Notes: generated by a model from the letters alone, not told the origin. Counted from the first letter of the stretch, positions 1-8,374 are shown. The stretch: DNA of 10,787 nt from Gymnopilus junonius (GCA_015501075.1 JADNYJ010000875.1:1-10787), one strand, 5' to 3'. Translations and numbers: made by a program.

Positions 1-253
1 TCCGCTGTGTCAGAACCTTCGGAGAGTCCTTTCCTCATCTATTTTTGTACTCGTCTGATTAAATTGTTTTCTGCATTTCGGCATTCCGCTTTTCTTGTTC
101 CATGTAGTACTTAATTCGCCCCTGCTGGCCGGAGAGTTAAATGTCCGTATTCACTGGAACATTTCTACTCGGGTAAGCTTGGATGATATCATGCCGAAAA
201 GGAACTGCCTTTGGACGCATGAAACGTATTGGGAAGGGCGGCGACGTCTGCTG

Positions 254-260
254 TATATAA
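254..260 (+). promoter_or_regulatory. TATA box of the His-rich secreted protein gene
   Basis: TATATAA lies 183 nt upstream of the ATG at 437, so transcription would start near 280-290. The leader then holds a possible 5'UTR intron, with a GTATGC donor at 347 and an AG acceptor at 424 or 429. Only RNA data could confirm that intron. Confidence 0.6.
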
Positions 261-436
261 GGTCGCTCGTACTCAACTCGATTCCTCAGCTGGTCTCATC
301 TTCACATCTCAAACGCGCACCGGTGGCCGTCCTCCTGCAACTTCAAGTATGCATCTTTTCGTAACGGTATGATACAATACGCTGAATTTTGTTTTCGACT
401 TCAAGCACATAAATTACTCATAAGTTCAGCTTCATC

Positions 437-1263
437 ATGCTTGGCTTTCGTTCTATCTTGTTAGCGGCTACCGTTCTCCTGGTTGGAAGCGCTCTCGCTG
501 CACCTTCGCCTTCGCCACATCGTGATCCTGTCACTGGTGAAAGGGCACACCTTTCTCCGGCGGACACCTTTGGGGTATGTAGTTCTACCAGATCACGAGT
601 TTTTCACTCTGCTTACTGTTCAATTACCCTAGAATGGTATTCACCCGGCTTATTCGCACAATTTCGGTTCTCATGTAGCTGCTCATGGACTGGGTGGTCC
701 TCACTCCCTCCACGAGATTCCTGGAGGTTTGTAGTACTGTTTTTCATTCACTAAAACATCCCATTGACGAATTACAAACAGCTCATGAACTTGTCCGCGC
801 ACATAACACGGCTGCGCGCGAGCACGGTCGGACTGCAGCCGAACACAGGAGTGCTCATCGTGCCCATTTGGCTGTTGCACAGGCCCACACCCGTAACGGC
901 AACCATGCAGCTGCAGCAGCTCACCTTGAAGAGGCACATTTCCACCGCAAGCAAGCCGCACTCCATACCTCAGAGCGTCAAAGGCACCGCACAAATGCTT
1001 CATCCATCCATGGACACAACTCGGGATCGCTGCACACTGCTCGCTTGTCGTCTTCGAGGGCTCGTCTTGGACATACTCAAGCCTCACTATCGCATACGCA
1101 TGCCAAAATCGCACATGCTCACCTCGACGCGGCTCATTCTCACCACCTCGCTGCACAGAAATTTAGGAGTGAAGGCGATCACGAAATGGCGCGGTACCAC
1201 TCCGGCCAGGCCAGGGTTCACCGAACTTCTGCTGCCAGGCTTGCCCCTGGTTCTCTGAATTAA
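437..1263 (+). CDS. secreted histidine-rich helical repeat protein (family not recognised)
   Basis: Three exons give 237 residues: 437-574, 633-726 and 782-1263. Intron 1 (575-632, GTATGT..TAG) is phase 0 and intron 2 (727-781, GTTTGT..CAG) is phase 1. The ATG at 437 is chosen because it starts a clear signal peptide (residues 1-21, hydrophobic core ILLAATVLLVGSALA, cleavage before APSPSP). The mature protein has 35 histidines in about 216 residues. Residues 47-77 are Gly/His-rich. Residues 78-237 look mostly helical and Ala/His/Arg-rich, with many H-x6-H steps that would line histidines along one helix face. A 21-residue motif at 117-137 recurs at 209-229 (9 identities, pattern G-[ND]-H-x2-A-x2-H-x3-A-x2-H-R-x2-A-A), slightly reminiscent of TPR helix pairs. 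There are no cysteines in the mature part and no C-terminal anchor. I do not recognise a family; metal or surface binding is only inference from the histidines. Splice sites are predicted from frame and consensus alone. Confidence 0.8.
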
Positions 1264-1991
1264 TTGACCGAACCGGCATGCTGCGCGTACCTGTTCGACT
1301 TCGAATCCGCTAGGTTCGGTGATTAGTTTAGAATATTTGTACCCAACTTAGATACTTATGTGAAACTAGAGTTGTACAGAAAGCTCTTTAGTGGTCAGGC
1401 ATATATGACTAGGCACCGATATTCCGGTGGGATCGTCATTGAATTCAAAAAAGGCTAGGTGTTTGCCGTCGATGAATCATAAGGAATGTGATGCCAGACA
1501 ACTTTGACCTTAGTGCGCTTATCTTCGGTGGTCTATCTGGTCTATCCCTTCTTTGCCTCTTTACTTATCGGACGACGCAGTTTCACGTTCATTATGAGGT
1601 CGTATCCATATGGTTCACCCAGATCCACCCGCTCTTTTTAGGTACGGGCTGATCTGCGGGAAGCGATACTTGGATATACATGAGTACGCACCTTCGAATT
1701 CTAACCCTCGATCACTGCCTAAATTGATCGAGACTCGCTTCTTTATTCCCAGGACCCTCATTGAGCTCAATCTAATTGTCCAGTCTACACGATGCAGGCG
1801 CACCCTCTAACAGTGCCTGTTGGCTATTGACAGGCCCATGCGTATAACGTGTGCTAGGAGCCGTGAGTAAGCTATTCTGGCCTGAAAGTGAATCAACTCC
1901 CCAATTGATGAATTCCCAGAAGCAAGAAGACTCTTACGGACGGGTCCTATTTTTGACGCGATGGGAACGCCGACTTGCTTCGTAGATCCGG
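1264..1991. other. intergenic region between genes 1 and 2
   Basis: I see no convincing gene here. Overlapping ORFs of 60-66 codons on both strands around 1610-1810 lack a signal peptide, recognisable motifs or consistent splice sites. Just after the stop codon of gene 1, ACCGAACC (1267-1274) pairs with GGTTCGGT (1313-1320). This could be a small stem in the 3'UTR, but the loop is 38 nt and it may be chance. Confidence 0.5.
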
Positions 1992-1999
1992 TATATAAA
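1992..1999 (+). promoter_or_regulatory. TATA box of the Kre9/KNH-domain gene
   Basis: TATATAAA lies 152 nt upstream of the ATG at 2144. The pyrimidine-rich stretch that follows (about 2010-2040) is a typical fungal start region, so the 5' leader would be around 110-125 nt. Confidence 0.65.
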
Positions 2000-2143
2000 G
2001 TTGCGGATCGTTCTCTTCGATACTTCTACATCCCACTCTTACTTGATCAAGGCTTTAGCATATTTATACTCGCAGCGTTCTTCAAGAAATACTTTACCCA
2101 GCGATAATTCTACTCTACATACCCTACCTTTTTTTCGCCCTCT

Positions 2144-2741
2144 ATGAAGTTCACGATCTTCACAACTTTCATCAATTTCCTCGCTGTCTCTTTGAACAGT
2201 GTTTCCTGTTTTCCTGTCCTCGAGCAACGAGACGTCTTCGTGCCTCCAGTGACATTCCCGAAGAAGAGTACAATTTGGCATGTCGGAGAACGTCAACACG
2301 TTTTATGGTGCATCCTGAGGTTGTCTACTTTCACGTTCTATCTGATCTCTTTTTGTCTGCAACAGGGACACTACTCGCCACCCCATTAACATCACCAACA
2401 AGGTTGGCCGGATCTTCCTTCGCAAAGGGGAATTTACAACTCCTTGTAAGTTATACGTCTATGCGTCTACGTGCCTATCTTACGCGTCATCTTCGCCTTG
2501 AACTCTAAATAACGATCACTCTCCCCAGTGATCCTCGCTAATGACTTTGACATTCTCCTTGGTAGAATCGGGGTGACGGTTCCCTGGGTTGAAGATGGTC
2601 AGGACTATCAGGTCGTCGGTAAGCGTCTTAACTTCCTTAGTCCAAATTTCTCCTAACCGACTCCTTCTTTACTTAGTTTTTGGCGATTCTGGCAACTTTT
2701 CTCCTTATTTTACGATCACTGGTTCCGGTGTTGACTGGTGA
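2144..2741 (+). CDS. small secreted Kre9/KNH-domain protein
   Basis: Four exons give 132 residues: 2144-2307, 2366-2445, 2529-2618 and 2677-2741. The introns are 2308-2365 (GTGCAT donor), 2446-2528 (GTAAGT) and 2619-2676 (GTAAGC, branch CTAAC). Residues 1-22 are a signal peptide. The rest is one beta-rich domain with the hallmarks of the Ser-Thr-rich GPI-anchored Kre9/KNH family: DVFVPPVTFP (30-39), TIWHVGERQHVLWDT (43-57), ITNKVGRIFL (64-73), GVTVPWVEDGQDYQVV (96-111) and FGDSGNFSPYFTI (113-125). The domain reads without a gap only when all three introns are removed, which supports the model. There are two N-glycosylation sequons, N63-I-T and N118-F-S. The protein ends at ..GVDW straight after the domain, so the Ser/Thr-rich stalk and GPI signal seen in many members are absent; it is probably a free extracellular protein. 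Kre9 and Knh1 act in yeast beta-1,6-glucan assembly, but that role should not be assumed for this short form. Confidence 0.93.
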
Positions 2742-3067
2742 ACGTAAAGTCAAATAGTATCATAAGCATTCCTCGGCATCGCACCGGTATTTGACACTGA
2801 ACGACTTTTAATGCAAATAGACTACTTAGTTAAATGGACTTACGAATTGATGGACCATTGCACGATGTACTTGTAAACATGCCTTGCTGTATTGATATAA
2901 TTGAATTACAACCATATTGTCATTGTGTTTTCATTACTATCATGTGCCAAAAAAGAGTGCATTGAGAATTAAGAACAAATCGTCAAGCCATATGTACACT
3001 AAAACGATGACGGATAGTAAGAAAAGCAGAGGAGATGGTACTTATAAAGAGGACCAATGGACCGACT
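2742..3067. other. convergent intergenic region, AT-rich
   Basis: This is the shared 3' flank of two genes that face each other. It is AT-rich and must hold both 3'UTRs and polyadenylation sites. An ORF in the region (2917-3153, plus) runs antisense into the end of the next gene and has no features of a real protein. Confidence 0.6.
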
Positions 3068-4399
3068 TCAAGTTGAAGGCGGTCTGGTATACAATACCCG
3101 CCCATTCTTCTCAAACGTATCAATCACCCTCTGACCTCCCTCATCCGCCATAACCCACTTCATAAACTCCTTACAAATACTCTCATTCTCAGGACGCAAC
3201 CTACTTCCACACAGAAGATGCGCGGGATTGAGTAAAAAATCAGTGGGGTCGTACTTTGGGTCTTCGCCGCCAATACTAAATGCCTTCAAGGCAGAGGTGA
3301 CATCTTCAGCAGCGTCGAGCCATGTTCCTCTGTCGATGAGTGTGTAGAATGATTGAGAGGCGGCGATTTTGAGAGCCTCACGTGGGAAGCATTGATGACG
3401 GAGGTACCAGGTGGAGGGGTTGTTGAGCGCCCAAGGAAGCTAGGAGTTGAAAAGTAGGTAAGTCTCTGCACGTTATTGATAAGAAAAGTTCACGTACCTG
3501 ACCAATTGTAAGAAAGAGCAAGCTCTCTTTGATATTTGTCGCACTTCTATCCGAACGAGAGAAAAATCGGGTAGGAGGGTGGTCTTTTGGTGGGTTCTAG
3601 ACAAGTCAAGTAGGATTTGTAAGTATAGAGTATGTACAGATGAAATGAGGATATCCACTCACCGCAGCGTCGGCATGGCCATGACACACAATTTTGTTGA
3701 TCATCAGAAAGATGTCATCGTCATCCTTGAGCCCCGCAGGATTGGACTTCGGTCCGACGAGCACAAACTGATCCTGAGAACCGAGATATAAACAGGAAAT
3801 TATGAAGTGTGACATTGAAGAGTTGAAGAACACTTACTCGAAAGGCGTAGACACGCTCGCTAGCATCTCCGACGTGGATGAGCTGAGCTTCAACAGCAGG
3901 GACATACGTCAATGCGAAGTCGACTTCGCCCTTCGACAGGAGGGACAGACTCTCGGTCGATTCGGACAAATACCAAGCTACCTATGGCAGGAAATTGAAA
4001 CTTCAGCACGAACATCAAAAGATATGGCAAAGATGAACGTACTTGGAAAGGCTCATGCCCCTTCTCCACCATATATCGGATAAAGGAATCCGCCCATGCC
4101 TTTACTAACCCTGTCTGACCAGCGGCGCCGTTGGCTATCCGGAGACGGATACCTTGGACGGTCGAAGGGACGTAACCTCCATCGTATACAGCTTGTGGAG
4201 ATGCGAAATTTGACGAAGTAACGGTGGGAAGAGCATCCTCGACGAGAAGCGTTTTGGAAGGGAAAGCACTCGCACCCTGAGATGCGGTGAGGGTCAACGA
4301 CATGGACACGTTGACACTGACACAGTTTTTGTCGACCAGAATAGTCTGCAGCGGGAGGACGGTCTGAGAGTCGTTGATGTTTACTTTGACGAGGGACAT
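3068..4399 (-). CDS. TupA-like tungstate/molybdate-type substrate-binding protein (PBP fold)
   Basis: Five exons give 360 residues, in reading order 4399-4043, 3981-3838, 3773-3663, 3596-3498 and 3439-3068. All four introns (58-66 nt, GTACGT, GTAAGT, GTGAGT and GTACGT donors, all AG acceptors) are phase 0. The protein matches the fungal proteins annotated as extracellular tungstate-binding, related to bacterial TupA. Visible motifs are LRIANGAAGQTG (86-97, place of the TupA ligand-loop TTTS motif), STESLSLLSKGEVDFALTY in exon 2, FVLVGPKSNPAGLK (170-183), FFSRSDRSATNIKE (215-228), IDRGTWL (272-278), and LLNPAHLL plus a GQRVIDTF segment near the C terminus. Bacterial TupA delivers tungstate to the TupBC transporter; no transporter subunit is seen here. 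Residues 1-70 precede the fold and show no clear signal peptide, so export is uncertain. Met33 is a possible alternative start, and a missed 5' exon cannot be excluded. The ligand is not determined by the sequence. Confidence 0.92.
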
Positions 4400-5566
4400 G
4401 GGCGATGGTATAGGACGTGAAGAAAGTGGGGCTCTCGAAAATTGCGACCTGGAGGCTTCTTATAAGGAAGAGAGTCCTCGTGTTTGATGGACGAGGGTAA
4501 GGATAACAGGGTCGGCATTGAGTGACTAGGTCGAATTGTTTTCACCTTGGTATAAAAACGTAAAATTATGACAGATATATCAGGCTAACCATGTTCGAAT
4601 GAAAACACGAACCTTGACAAGTCTGTATTTCCCATCCGGCCATGAGAGTGGAGTGCTGTCATCCAGGATATGCGCGCGCTGTATCGTTAGCTGGATGCGG
4701 TCATAGAAAAGGGCTGAGTCGAAGTATTGGAGAGCGGGGCGGAGCCCGTTGAACGTCGTGGTGTGGCCTATCGGAGGTTTTTGTCGCCTAAGACGCTTTG
4801 ACATCTACACTGACGCCCAGCCACGTTTCGACCGCCGTACCAAGGTCCGGGTGGTTTAATTTCTGCGAATACATAGCTGCCCCGCATTATGGGTGCCACA
4901 GTAAACGAATTGGACTACCAAATTTGAAAGGTCGCAGTGAAGAAATAATGTTGGATGTACGCAACCTGTCATTCACAGCCGGCGGGCAACTTTATTCCAT
5001 GTCGGTGAATCCAGGGGAAATGCAAAAGTCGTTGTCAAAAAAAAACAATTTCGTAAATTTATCAATTAAATAGGATAATACTCAAGCATGAAGATAGAGT
5101 AAATTGAGATAAATTGTTACATTGTCGAGATATTCTACTTTGAGTACTTTTATACCTTTTTTGGACGTTTTACAGGATGGAGAAGCCGCCGAAAGGTTTA
5201 GAATACACAAGGCTTCACTCGTCTTGAAGCTTTTCCATTTCCTCGGACTTAAAATGCTTCAAATTCGCCCCATTTTCGCCCGTCAACTTCTTAACAAATC
5301 TCGCATATTTCCACGTGATTCATCTTATTGTTAAAGTCCAGGAAAAGTTACCATTTTCCTCAGCAGACAATGGATCGCACATCGACGTGCACAAGACGTG
5401 CGCACCCTGTCGCGAGAATGAGCACGCATGTACTAAAATAGACCTTGGACATTCCTCACTTCACACTAAGGGTGCAAGAAAATGCTCTATAGATGGTATG
5501 TAATGCATATGCAACACTACAAAGCGAACGAGGTACAAGATGTGAAGTACAACAAGAAAAATATGG
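4400..5566. other. intergenic region with only weak ORFs
   Basis: This spacer separates two minus-strand genes. The best ORF is minus 4804-4580 (74 codons). It has a protein-like composition (for example SWPDGKYRLVKVRVF near its end), but a TAG sits just before its ATG, no extension by splicing is apparent and I recognise no domain. On the plus strand, 5315-5503 has a CxxC-x6-C cluster resembling half of a Zn2Cys6 finger without the rest. Around 5030-5120 the sequence is strongly AT-rich. A 7-bp stem, AGGAAAA (5340-5346) with TTTTCCT (5354-5360), is too small to interpret. Confidence 0.45.
4460..4465 (-). promoter_or_regulatory. TATA-like box of the TupA-like gene
   Basis: TTATAA (within CCTTATAAGAAG on the minus strand) lies about 60 nt upstream of the ATG at 4399. 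This would give a leader of only about 30 nt and supports the chosen start over one further upstream. It is a single weak motif. Confidence 0.35.
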
Positions 5567-7891
5567 CTAGATCCTGGACAGCTTTTCCAAAAGGTATTCA
5601 TTTGAATGTCGGACATTGTTCTCAATCACATTGCGGGAATGTGCATGGCCACGCAGTCTATCCCGCCACTGTTTGCGAGTTAAAGGCTGAATTTTGCCTT
5701 GTTCGATTCCTTTGACCAAGTCACTGAAAAAAATCTCATCCCTCTCCATCCATTCAAGCCAGTTGAATGCACTCTCGTCCCAGACGCTGGGAGGTGGGAA
5801 CCAGGAAATTGTTTTTGTTTGATGACCATGGCCTATGAATGACACTCAATATAGATGGATATAATTATCACAGGAACACGTACCTGTATACATGACATAT
5901 GTCCCGCAGAGTGTGGCGATCTCATCGTCTGTGAGGTCATCATCCCAATAATTCTCCCCCTCGTGTTCCAAAGACATGACAAAGCTGCAGTGATGCAAAG
6001 TCACCTCGACTGACAGCCCGGTTAAGACGTCATCAATGCTCAGGAATTCTCGGGCAATCCGGCTAAGGATCCCACCATGCAGTATTGCTGCGCGGCCTTC
6101 CGGATGTCTCAAGATTGCCTTGCAATACAACAAGGCACCATCGAAATCTGCCAACATGAATTTATACCCTTCACGTCGAAATGAAGAAGGAGTGAATGGC
6201 TTCGCAACCAGCTTTTCTGCAGAGCAAGATGGCATGGAAATCAGGGTATGGAATGGAATAGAGCGATCAAGGAGTTGATGAGCTACAGTAAGAAGGGTGT
6301 GTGATGCAGGATTTGATATTATATGCCTGCACACATACAGGGCAGCTCTTGCCGACTTGACACCTAGTGACCAGTTCACTGCTGACGATTTCGGAGAATG
6401 AAAGACGAATAGACCTGTAACAGGACTTCTCAAGCATCTGAAGTCATAGAGAGATGAAAGAGACAAAAAGTTTTCGTCGCTGAGGTCGTCCAAATCCTTC
6501 GGAAGATGCAGTGCCACCATTTGAGATTTGAAGGAAAGACAGGTGACAAATGTACGAATAGCACTTTGTTCAGAGTCAGAGAGTAAGTTCCATGAAGTCG
6601 ACGATACAATTCCAAGGGCTTCAAATATGCGTTCCTTGGGAAGAGACTCCTCGTTGTGAAGAGAAGCACCTAATGCAACTATGTAACCATAGACCCAATT
6701 CAAAGAATCCACAATGTCCTCTGAGTATAGCTTCGGACCTGAGTCACGCTCATCTCCAGTCTGCTCATCAACATTCATAGGTCCTTGAGAGATACCTCAT
6801 TCTTCCCTGGCCTCGGTTTCATGGGATGGATGAGGGACTTGGAAAGGAACAGGTTCATTTGAATTGTTCAAATCATTTTGGACAGCAGGATCTGGGCACC
6901 AGTAAACATCGTTGTCGTCGTCGTAATTTGGATCATAAGGCCCAAGCACCGGAGTACCAGCAAATTCCAGGCAGAAGTCCCACTCATTGAAGAAGGAACT
7001 GTATCTCTGCTGTTTGGAACTGTATCGACCCAGGGTCTCCTCATAGTCACTCTTCTTGATGCGGACCCTCACATATAGCTCCACACTGCCAGAAGAACTC
7101 ACTCGGTCCCATTTGTACATTTTAGTACTCTTGGTCAGTGGATTGCATTCACGTTGCTCACAGACTCGCCGTTCCTCAGGGGTTTGAACCAGCTCCAGCT
7201 CCATTTGTCGCTTATCTCGAGCCGTGAAATAATCCTTCCAATCATTGAAAATTTGCTTGTGGGAACTGCTTCTCTCAATCATCGTTTGTGAGGGAAGAGA
7301 CACTGCATCTAAAGCGGCTTGCTGACGTTCCGCACTTTGACTGGCCAGAAAATACTTGAGAGCATGTCAGGCAGTACCCTCATCTAGATGAGAATTATCC
7401 TCCTTTGAGAATATGGAGAGAATATGGTTGAGTACAAAGGACGATGAATCGTCTAGCCGAAGAAGGTTCAAGGTAATGTCGTTGATTGGATTACCGAGCT
7501 CAAGATTGAAAAAGCGCTTCACGATGAGTGTTGCAAGAGGAAGGCTGGGAGATTGGAACAAAATCTGGAGAGCATTTTGCAGAACTTCATTAGGAGGACA
7601 AAGGTAGGCTAATTTCGAGTTTGCGGCGATGGCGTCTTCTTCCTTCTTCGACCATATGAACCAGATAGGAATCTTGTGGGATAGGAACCATTCAATGGCC
7701 GGAAGAGCAACCTGTTGCTCGGTCCATTGTATAAAGACTCCAACATGAGGATTGTGGGCGCCAAACAAGCAAATGGTCGACGCCAGCAGGCCACTGAGCC
7801 ATATATCAGTAAACCCATGAGAAAGAAGCAACTGATACCAGCAGGGTAGAGGCATCGAGGCTTTATCGCCATAAGTTGTAGTCTGTGCAAT
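5567..7891 (-). pseudogene. 3' part of a large basidiomycete hypothetical gene, broken by two TGA codons and an LTR insertion
   Basis: One minus-strand frame runs from the LTR edge at 7891 to 5884, then over an intron (5833-5883, GTACGT..CATAG, phase 1) into a last exon 5832-5567 ending in TAG. About 670 codons before the intron are interrupted only by in-frame TGA at 7369-7367 and 6799-6797, with no frameshift. Going downstream are a Trp-rich segment beginning TYGDKASMPLPCWYQLLL (7873-7820), a basic helical part (DWKDYFTARDKRQMELEL, about 7240), a Cys/Asp-rich part with DPNYDDDNDVYWCPDP (about 6930-6880), a long helical half (6778-5884) and a C-terminal WR-containing tail. This resembles large proteins of unknown function that are multicopy in agaric genomes, recalled from general knowledge. 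I assign no function. The first TGA could instead lie in a 69-nt intron (7377-7309, GTACTG..TTTAG, frame-preserving); I found no comparable intron for the second. With the 5' end missing, a pseudogene is most likely. Confidence 0.72.
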
Positions 7892-7984
7892 TGTTACGAT
7901 TCCCTTTTCCTGTTATCTTATCGAGCGCCCCTCGTTTCTTTTCTTTTATCAATTATCAGACGATTTATTATTTATAGTTTCGTC

Positions 7985-8014
7985 ATGATCATCTTTGTTC
8001 ACAAAGATGATCAT
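7985..8014. repeat. perfect 14-bp inverted repeat in LTR U3
   Basis: ATGATCATCTTTGT (7985-7998) and its exact reverse complement ACAAAGATGATCAT (8001-8014) are separated by only TC. As DNA this is a 30-bp near-palindrome. It could be a cruciform or a pair of binding sites for a dimeric regulator. It lies upstream of the TATA box and so outside the element's main transcript. Confidence 0.85.
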
Positions 8015-8050
8015 TTACCTTCTTACACTTATACGGACAGCCTTTCCTTT

Positions 8051-8086
8051 TGATCATCATCCCTTGTACTGCCCCGATGATGATCA
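8051..8086. repeat. second inverted repeat in LTR U3, same GATGATCATC core
   Basis: TGATCATCATC (8051-8061) pairs exactly with GATGATGATCA (8076-8086) across a 14-nt loop. It shares the TGATCATC word with the hairpin at 7985-8014. The fully palindromic decamer GATGATCATC occurs at 8079-8088. The repeated core suggests clustered regulatory sites in U3; the binding factor is unknown. Confidence 0.7.
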
Positions 8087-8146
8087 TCCCTTTCCGATTC
8101 CCCTGTTTCGTTATCGTTTCATTACATTATTATCAAACACAAATAG

Positions 8147-8154
8147 TATATAAG
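8147..8154 (+). promoter_or_regulatory. LTR TATA box
   Basis: TATATAAG lies about 32 nt upstream of 8179, where the self-primer complement begins. That is a normal TATA-to-start distance, which places the 5' end of the element RNA at or very near 8179. Confidence 0.75.
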
Positions 8155-8178
8155 CAGTAGCTAGTCTACCATGTACTT

Positions 8179-8190
8179 TAGCTTGTTCTT
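8179..8190 (+). other. putative self-primer at the 5' end of the element RNA
   Basis: TAGCTTGTTCTT is the exact reverse complement of the 12 nt at 8351-8362, directly after the LTR. In Tf1 of fission yeast the first 11 nt of the RNA fold back on the primer-binding site and are cleaved to become the primer; here the position just below the TATA box is the expected one. Flanking bases (T8178 against C8363, and G8191 against A8350) do not pair, so the match is exactly 12 nt. The RNA start itself is inferred. Confidence 0.75.
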
Positions 8191-8350
8191 GAGAATAATA
8201 CATCTCTTGTAACAACCAAGACGAACTTGAACCACTAAGGCATTCTTCAGTCGAAGACAATACCTTAGTGAACTTCATCGAACGAACTCTACGACTACTA
8301 CGCCAGACCTTATCTTATCTGATTAGGTTCTGTCGTCAACATCGTAACAA

Positions 8351-8362
8351 AAGAACAAGCTA
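8351..8362 (+). other. primer-binding site, self-complementary type
   Basis: AAGAACAAGCTA starts one base after the LTR end. It does not begin with TGG, as sites pairing with a tRNA 3' CCA end do, and it does not resemble the usual initiator-tRNA site. It pairs perfectly with 8179-8190. The first ATG of the element follows only 12 nt later, at 8375. Confidence 0.75.
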
Positions 8363-8374
8363 CTACCTCAATCA

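Larger units (their letters stand above)
7892..8349 (+). repeat. 5' long terminal repeat (458 bp)
   Basis: The LTR starts TGTTACGAT (7892-7900) and ends ATCGTAACA (8341-8349), a perfect 9-bp terminal inverted repeat with the canonical TG..CA ends. U3 would be about 7892-8178, containing two palindromic hairpins and a TATA box. R plus U5 would be about 8179-8349. The left boundary also coincides with the point where the minus-strand host reading frame loses sense, and the right boundary with the primer-binding site. The 3' LTR is not in the window, so the ends cannot be confirmed by alignment of the two copies. Confidence 0.88.

Noticed and set aside
701..1156. 151-codon minus-strand ORF opposite the His-rich gene
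   Set aside because: It mirrors the histidine-rich exon and follows from its base composition. It has no signal peptide or motif, and the plus-strand model explains the region with consistent splice phases.
764..1258. 164-codon plus-strand ORF overlapping the third exon of gene 1 in another frame
   Set aside because: The His/Ala frame joins in phase to a signal-peptide exon; this frame does not join to anything and has no regular pattern.
1275..1325. tRNA-like TTCGAATCC word after the stop codon of gene 1
   Set aside because: Only a T-loop-like word is present. No acceptor stem, D arm or anticodon arm can be drawn around it.
1610..1810. Overlapping 60-66 codon ORFs on both strands
   Set aside because: They are short, unsupported by splice sites or motifs, and on opposite strands of the same sequence.
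5315..5503. Possible Zn2Cys6 finger (CxxC-x6-C) on the plus strand
   Set aside because: The second half of the six-cysteine pattern is missing, no basic linker or further exon is apparent, and the ORF has no strong start. A chance cysteine cluster is likelier.
6430..7078. Several 60-80 codon ORFs on both strands inside the hypothetical gene
   Set aside because: They are shadows of the long minus-strand frame, and their low-complexity stretches (Val or Thr runs) come from the GAC/GAT repeats of the acidic segment.
8350..8370. tRNA-primed primer-binding site
   Set aside because: The bases after the LTR do not start with TGG and do not resemble the common initiator-tRNA complement. The internal 12-nt match is a better explanation.
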